From Clostridia bacterium (GTDB taxonomy: Bacteria > Bacillota > DSM-521 > Neomoorellales > Neomoorellaceae): DNA of 10,810 bases. Positions 7,115-10,810 of the stretch are shown here, in pieces. Positions within the stretch are counted from its first letter, which is position 1, and every line of letters starts with the position of its first letter. The position numbers were made by a program, and so were the translations under genes. The stretch is taken from positions 1-10,810 of the forward strand of contig JASUSX010000043.1 in NCBI GenBank assembly GCA_030445875.1. The letters are read 5' to 3'. The notes beneath the pieces are model-generated. The model had not been told where the DNA came from. It saw nothing but the letters and a program-made list of their open reading frames with translations, and made no database searches.

Positions 7115-7914
7115 TGGTACAGCGCCCCTTTATCCGTCAGCAAACGTAAAGCCAGGAGAATTAAAAATGCCAGCAAAACTATAATACTTACCAGGGCCAC
7201 CGCTTTTTCAATCCTTACAGAAGAGAGATTTAAATAAATGGCAATCGGCAAGGTCTCAGTTTTCATCCTGGTAGCACCTGCCAGGGTGACGGTGGCGCCA
7301 AACTCACCCAGGGCCCGGGCCCAGGAGAGAATAAAGGTGGCAATAATACCCGGCCTGGCCATAGGCAAGGTCACTCGCCAAAAGGCCCCGGCCTTGCTTT
7401 CCCCCAGGACCCGGGCCGCCATCTCGTAGGTCGGGTCAATGGCATCAAAGATAGATTTCATCAACCGGATGGCCAGAAAAACGACAATGGTAGCCTGCGC
7501 TACAATAATACCGGTCACGTTGAAAACTACCGGGAAAAAATGCTCCTGAAAAAGCAACCCCGGGGTTGTGTTAAAAAAAATTAGCAGCATTGCCCCCAGG
7601 GCGACCGGTGAGATGACCACTGGTAGATCCATAACGGTATCAATAACCGCCTTCGCCGGCACGCTGAAACGCGACAGGGCATAACCGGCGGGGATGCCAA
7701 TTAAAAGGGCCAGCGCAGCCACTACCAGGGCCGATTCTAAAGAGAGGGCCAGGGCAAAACGGACCTCTTTATCCTGAAGGCTGCTTACTAGTACATCCTT
7801 GTTTAAATAGCTCACCTGGGAGAATAGAAGCAGCAAGATATACATAAACACCATGGCAAGGAGGCCACTAAAGGCCACCGTAAAGGCCCTGGCAACAATC
7901 TTTTTCCGGCCCAC
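7111..7914 (-). CDS. modB: molybdate/tungstate ABC transporter, permease
   Basis: Membrane channel subunit of the oxyanion importer. Seen in 267 residues: about six transmembrane helices (near 12-32, 58-80, 95-115, 135-150, 187-205 and 238-258), and the EAA loop that docks on the ATPase (EMAARVLGESKAG at 164-176 followed by LPMARPGI at 183-190). After it comes SWARALGEFGATVTLAG, which is characteristic of the ModB/CysT branch. The start is GTG at 7914 with GAGGTGAGGGAG upstream. It begins 41 bases after the binding-protein gene and overlaps the ATPase gene by four bases. Membership of the sulfate/molybdate/tungstate permease branch is firm; the oxyanion identity rests on the cofactor genes and riboswitch around it. 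Confidence 0.92.
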   Translation of the reverse strand: MGRKKIVARAFTVAFSGLLAMVFMYILLLLFSQVSYLNKDVLVSSLQDKEVRFALALSLESALVVAALALLIGIPAGYALSRFSVPAKAVIDTVMDLPVVISPVALGAMLLIFFNTTPGLLFQEHFFPVVFNVTGIIVAQATIVVFLAIRLMKSIFDAIDPTYEMAARVLGESKAGAFWRVTLPMARPGIIATFILSWARALGEFGATVTLAGATRMKTETLPIAIYLNLSSVRIEKAVALVSIIVLLAFLILLALRLLTDKGALYQ

Positions 7915-7955
7915 TTTACTCCCTCACCTCATCTTTAAGACCCTGGCATGGTTAC

Positions 7956-8825
7956 TTACTGCCACTCTGCAGGTAACTGGTATTCACCGCCTACCGGAGC
8001 CCCCGGAGCAAATTTACGGGCTTCTTCAACGCTACCCAGGTAACCATATTTGCGAAAAACGCTTTTACCCTCTTCTGAGGTCAGAAAAGCCATAAATCGG
8101 GCGGCCAGCTCCTTTTGTTGGGAAAAATTAGAGATGGCTGCAGGAATATAACCTATACGGGTTATCTGTTCCGGTGGTAAATAGATAGTTTCAATTTTAG
8201 CCGGATCCCACTTTTGGAAGACATCCCAGCCCATGACGGCGTCAACTTGCTTCAGGGCTACCAGATTAGCCGTCTTTTCGCAGCTTTCCGCGTAAGTAAC
8301 AATATTCTTTTTAACCCTGTCAGCCAGCCCGGCTTTCTCGAGGATTTCTACTCCGTAAAGGCCTACGCAAACTGTCTCGGGACGCGCCAGGCCTACCCGC
8401 ACCCCTGGCCGGGCTAAATCGTTTAACGACTGGATTCCTTGCGGATTGCCCCTGGGTACATTAATTGCCGGTATAAGGTAAACCAGTATCTCTTCGGTTT
8501 TAGGGTCCACAACGCCATCTTTCTTGGCCATTTCCATGAAATCAGAAGAACCGGGGATGTAAATATCACCCTGGTGGGACAATTTCATCTGCGAAAGGAC
8601 GGCACCCGAACCGCCGAAGGTAAGGTTTACTTTAACGCCGGTCTTCTGCATAAAAAGGGTAGCAATTTCCTCCAGGGGAGGTTTACTGGCGGCCCCGGCA
8701 AAAACCTGTAGTTCTTTAGTTTCCCCCTGCCTGGCCGGAGTTACACTTTCTTTTGAAGAGGTACAACCAGCTAAAAAAAGAACTACAAGCATAGTAATGG
8801 CTACCATTTTCAATGTTTTTCCCAA
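7956..8825 (-). CDS. modA: molybdate/tungstate-binding lipoprotein (ModA-like)
   Basis: Extracytoplasmic receptor that hands oxyanion to the permease. Seen in 289 residues: a short signal peptide ending in the lipobox LAGC, so Cys21 would be lipidated and anchor the protein outside the membrane, as usual in Gram-positive bacteria. The mature part has the ModA-type fold markers VFAGAAS (41-47), FGGSGAVLSQ (70-79; Ser73 matches the second Ser that holds the anion), GDIYIPGSSDF (86-95) and GWDV (199-202). The usual PxxxPAGxY segment reads RPETVCVGLYG, with a Cys. The TTTS motif of the tungstate receptor TupA is absent. The start is TTG at 8825 with AGGAGG at 8836-8841, ten bases away; an in-frame ATG seven codons later is possible but lies too far from that site. 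It is the first gene after the riboswitch terminator. Confidence 0.88.
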   Translation of the reverse strand: MGKTLKMVAITMLVVLFLAGCTSSKESVTPARQGETKELQVFAGAASKPPLEEIATLFMQKTGVKVNLTFGGSGAVLSQMKLSHQGDIYIPGSSDFMEMAKKDGVVDPKTEEILVYLIPAINVPRGNPQGIQSLNDLARPGVRVGLARPETVCVGLYGVEILEKAGLADRVKKNIVTYAESCEKTANLVALKQVDAVMGWDVFQKWDPAKIETIYLPPEQITRIGYIPAAISNFSQQKELAARFMAFLTSEEGKSVFRKYGYLGSVEEARKFAPGAPVGGEYQLPAEWQ

Positions 8826-8870
8826 GGCTAATCAACCTCCTGCAGTATTGTCGGGACTAAAGGCCCTACA

Positions 8871-8914
8871 TAATAATAAATAAAAGCCCCGGCTCGCAAA
8901 GGATACCGGGGCTT
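8871..8914 (-). terminator. intrinsic terminator in the transporter leader (riboswitch expression platform)
   Basis: On the minus strand a nine-pair stem (AAGCCCCGG at 8906-8914 with CCGGGGCTT at 8884-8892) with a 13-base loop is followed by TTTTATTTATTATTA. It lies between the riboswitch aptamer and the ribosome site of the binding-protein gene, the usual place for a transcription-attenuating platform. No gene ends just before it, so its purpose must be leader control. Two G-rich segments in the aptamer (8982-8987 and 9011-9016) could pair with its 5' arm and act as antiterminator. Confidence 0.85.
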
Positions 8915-8938
8915 CCACGCCGAAGACCACAGCAGGTA

Positions 8939-9052
8939 ATCTCCTTTCCGAGCACAGGGAGGCAGGCCCGTTTCCCGGCCTACCCCGTGGGTGTAACCAC
9001 CCAGGCCAGCGCCCCATAGGCCACAGCCCTTAGGGAACACCGGCTCGGAGAT
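8939..9052 (-). ncRNA. Moco-family riboswitch aptamer (molybdenum or tungsten cofactor)
   Basis: Leader element known to sense the molybdenum (or tungsten) cofactor in front of moa, moe, mod and related genes. Seen on the minus strand: AUCUC (9048-9052) pairs with GAGAU (8939-8943), then CGAGC (9043-9047) pairs with GCUCG (8949-8953). A five-base GAAAG bulge on the 3' side produces the hallmark CUCGGAAAGGAG. Just before it is GCCUCCC (8957-8963), the conserved segment also present in the E. coli moaA leader (GCCUCCC...GGAAAGG). Inside are a GGGUG/CACCC hairpin closed by a GUUA loop (8989-9002) and a short GGCC-rich hairpin. A strong promoter lies upstream, a terminator downstream, then the transporter genes. 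Which cofactor it recognises cannot be read from the sequence by eye. Recognition rests on recalled consensus, not a covariance search. Confidence 0.85.
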
Positions 9053-9073
9053 GATATTTAATTTTACTTCATC

Positions 9074-9102
9074 ATCATAACCTTTTCGAGCCCTACCGTC
9101 AA
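9074..9102 (-). promoter_or_regulatory. strong sigma-A promoter of the riboswitch-transporter-cofactor operon
   Basis: On the minus strand TTGACG (9097-9102, five of six) and TATGAT (9074-9079, five of six) are separated by exactly 17 bases. The inferred start near 9067 lies about 15 bases before the riboswitch aptamer. The TGA stop codon of the regulator gene (9099-9101) is inside the -35 box. A near-consensus promoter fits control by a downstream riboswitch rather than by an activator. Confidence 0.75.
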
Positions 9103-10004
9103 TATCCAGGCGGGTGGGGTGGATGTTTTTCCAGAAACCCGGTAAAGGCCTCAGCAGCCGGGCTTAAAGGTTGGCGGCGCCGCACCAGGTAGAGGTCGCG
9201 CTTCAGGTTGACCCCCAGGAGGGGGACGATAACCAGGCGGCCCAGCTTCACGCTCTTTTCCACCGCCCAGCAGGTGACCAGGGAGATGCCCAGGCCGGCC
9301 TCGACGGCGCTGACAATGGCCTCGGTGCTGCCCAGCTCCATAACCACCTGGCCCGGGTCAACGGTAAAGCCGGCCTTCTGCAGGCGTTCCTCCACCACCC
9401 GGCGGGTACCGGAACCGGCTTCCCGCCAGACCAGGGGTTCGTCCTTTAGATCGGCCGGGGTTGCTGCTGATGCCCCGGCCAGGTGGTGCCCGGGCTGGAC
9501 AATGAGGACCAGTTCATCCTCGACCAGGCGGCTATAGGAGAGGCTGCGGCCCCGTCCCCCGGCGCCGACCACCCCTAGGTCAATCTCCCCCTCCTGCAGG
9601 CGGCGGATAACCTCCTGGGTGTCAGCAATCTCCACCACCACCTCTACCCGGGGGTATTCCCGCCGGAAACTACCAACCATCCGGGGCAGAATATACTGGC
9701 CCGGGGTGGTGCTGGCCCCCAGCAAGAGCCGGCCCTTCACCAACCGGGTCAGTTCCGCCAGCTCCCGCTGGGTCTGTTCCAGGTGCCGGGCAATAGCCCG
9801 GGCGTGCTGGTAACATATCTCCCCAGCCCCCGTAAGCCGCACCTCACGGCCACGGCGTTCCAGCAAGCGCACGCCGTAGTAGTCCTCCAGGGCCTGGAGC
9901 TGCTTACTTACCCCCGGCTGGGTGAGATGCAACTCCTCCGCCGCCGCCGACAAGGTACCCTTTTCCACCGTGGTAATAAAGGTTAACCAGTAATTAAGGT
10001 TCAT
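9099..10004 (-). CDS. LysR-type transcriptional regulator
   Basis: DNA-binding regulator with an N-terminal winged helix-turn-helix and a C-terminal periplasmic-binding-protein-like effector domain. Seen in 301 residues: the HTH at about 18-40 (TLSAAAEELHLTQPGVSKQLQ), LLERRGREVRLTGAG as the wing region, then RLLLGASTTPGQYILPRMVGSF opening the effector domain at about 90. WREAGSGTRRVVEERL and GSTEAIVSAVEAGLGISLV follow later. These resemble the CysL/CysB branch that often senses small oxyanions or sulfur compounds. The start is ATG at 10004, giving the standard LysR beginning; a longer reading would overlap the divergent ldh. It is divergent from ldh (67-base gap) and directly upstream of the transporter operon with no terminator between, so its targets could be either. 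Effector unknown. Confidence 0.9.
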   Translation of the reverse strand: MNLNYWLTFITTVEKGTLSAAAEELHLTQPGVSKQLQALEDYYGVRLLERRGREVRLTGAGEICYQHARAIARHLEQTQRELAELTRLVKGRLLLGASTTPGQYILPRMVGSFRREYPRVEVVVEIADTQEVIRRLQEGEIDLGVVGAGGRGRSLSYSRLVEDELVLIVQPGHHLAGASAATPADLKDEPLVWREAGSGTRRVVEERLQKAGFTVDPGQVVMELGSTEAIVSAVEAGLGISLVTCWAVEKSVKLGRLVIVPLLGVNLKRDLYLVRRRQPLSPAAEAFTGFLEKHPPHPPGY

Positions 10005-10071
10005 AAGTCGTGACTCGATCCCCCGTATAACCTTCCTGGCTCCAACAGACACTAAGCCTCGAGGTGATCCT
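10005..10071. promoter_or_regulatory. divergent regulator/ldh intergenic region
   Basis: The 67 bases must hold the upstream signals of both divergent genes, which is the usual setting for a LysR operator and autoregulation. A TATAAC (10026-10031, plus strand; TTATAC on the minus strand at 10027-10032) could serve as -10 in either direction, but no convincing -35 pairs with it. The GAGGTGAT ribosome site of ldh is at its right end. No clear LysR T-N11-A dyad could be singled out by eye. Confidence 0.4.
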
Positions 10072-10810
10072 ATGCCCCTCCAGGCACCTGTCAGGGTGGC
10101 CATTATCGGCACCGGCTATGTCGGCGCCAGTACCGCCTTTGCCCTGCTCTTCAGCCCCATCGTCAAAGAACTGGTCCTGGTAGACATCGACCACAAGCGG
10201 GCCGAAGGGGAGGCCATGGACCTTGCCCACGCGGCCACTTTAATCCGGCCCGTCAAGATCCAGGCCGGCGGCCCGGCCGACTGCGCCGGCGCCCGGATCA
10301 TCATTTTCACCGCCGGGGCCAACCAGCAACCGGGTGAAACCCGTCTGGACCTGGTGCACCGCAATACCGCCATTCTCCGGGAGGCCCTGCCGCCCCTGCT
10401 GCGCCATTGCCCCGACGCCTTGATCCTCATGGTAGCCAACCCGGTCGATATCCTGACCTATACAGCCTGGAAGCTTTCTGGACTACCGGAAAACAGGGTC
10501 CTGGGGTCCGGCACCGTTCTGGACAGCGCCCGTTTCCGCCACCTCTTGAGCCGCCGCCTCCACGTTGACCCCCGCAATATCCACGCCTATGTAATCGGCG
10601 AACACGGCGATACCGAGGTACCGGTCTGGAGCCTGGCCAACGTGGCCGGGGTTGGCCTGGAAGAGTTCTACCGCCTGGACGGCACCACCGAGGAGGAAGC
10701 CTCCCGGAACGAAATAAGCCGCCAGGTACGGGAGGCCGCCTATGAGATAATCAAACGGAAAGGCGCTACCTCCTATGGTGTGGCCCTGGCCTTTAGCCGC
10801 ATTACCGAAA
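10072..10810 (+). CDS. ldh: L-lactate dehydrogenase, 3' end cut by window
   Basis: NAD-dependent interconversion of pyruvate and L-lactate in the cytoplasm. Seen in 246 codons: the nucleotide loop GTGYVG (13-18), VLVDID with the ribose-binding Asp38, the mobile loop AGANQQPGETRLDLV with Gln85 (position of LDH Gln102, where malate dehydrogenases carry Arg) and Arg91 (Arg109). VANPVDILTY (121-130), LDSARFR with Asp151 and Arg154 (Asp168/Arg171) and GEHGDTEVPVWS with catalytic His178 (His195) follow; the spacing Arg154-His178 matches the family. A full enzyme is about 315 residues, so roughly 70 are outside the window. The start is ATG at 10072 with a good GAGGTGAT ribosome site. Substrate call as lactate rather than malate rests on Gln85. 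It is the only plus-strand gene and is divergent from a LysR regulator. Confidence 0.96.
   Translation, partial: MPLQAPVRVAIIGTGYVGASTAFALLFSPIVKELVLVDIDHKRAEGEAMDLAHAATLIRPVKIQAGGPADCAGARIIIFTAGANQQPGETRLDLVHRNTAILREALPPLLRHCPDALILMVANPVDILTYTAWKLSGLPENRVLGSGTVLDSARFRHLLSRRLHVDPRNIHAYVIGEHGDTEVPVWSLANVAGVGLEEFYRLDGTTEEEASRNEISRQVREAAYEIIKRKGATSYGVALAFSRITE

Noticed and set aside
8828..9040. Minus-strand 70-codon open frame in the transporter leader
   Set aside because: It covers the riboswitch and terminator, whose base pairing explains the sequence; the predicted peptide is low in recognisable features.
10005..10112. Longer version of the LysR regulator starting at 10112
   Set aside because: The extra 36 residues are unlike any LysR N-terminus and would overlap the ldh start; the ATG at 10004 gives the standard beginning.
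1..10810. Very frequent CCAGG/CCAGGG strings across the window
   Set aside because: They fall inside genes in many frames with irregular spacing and reflect codon preference (Leu CTG, Ala GCC, Gly GGG), not an interspersed repeat.

Overview
The window looks like chromosomal DNA of a GC-rich, low-abundance-of-ATG-start Firmicute, most plausibly a thermophilic acetogenic clostridium of the Moorella type. This is an inference from protein style, strong AGGAGG-type ribosome sites, frequent GTG and TTG starts and the molybdate/tungstate gene set; no database search was possible. Ten genes lie on the minus strand and one, at the right edge, on the plus strand. Gaps between genes are short, so no stretch over 300 bases lacks an explanation.

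Reading along the minus strand from right to left: a LysR-type regulator (9099-10004) is divergent from an L-lactate dehydrogenase gene (10072 to the edge, cut off). Right behind the regulator, a strong promoter overlapping its stop codon (9074-9102) drives a leader with a Moco-family riboswitch aptamer (8939-9052) and an intrinsic terminator (8871-8914). Then comes a six-gene run: a molybdate/tungstate ABC transporter (binding lipoprotein, permease, ATPase; 5956-8825 region) followed by the cofactor genes mobA, a divergent moeA, and mobB (3398-5929). One riboswitch thus appears to sit in front of both oxyanion uptake and the late steps of pterin cofactor assembly, a feedback layout: enough cofactor, less import and less assembly.

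A second unit starts near 3300 with a promoter overlaid by a perfect 15-bp palindrome: phoU (2563-3261) then a Na+/phosphate cotransporter-family protein with its own C-terminal PhoU-like domain (905-2512). The last minus-strand gene is spermidine synthase speE (1-809, lacking only its last few codons), with a possible promoter of its own.

The three transporter genes are visibly more AT-rich than the neighbouring moeA, mobA and speE. Nothing in the window looks like a mobile element, CRISPR array, tRNA or rRNA. The most rewarding parts are the riboswitch leader, the unusual MoeA active-site motifs and the phoU promoter region; the rest is ordinary housekeeping sequence.
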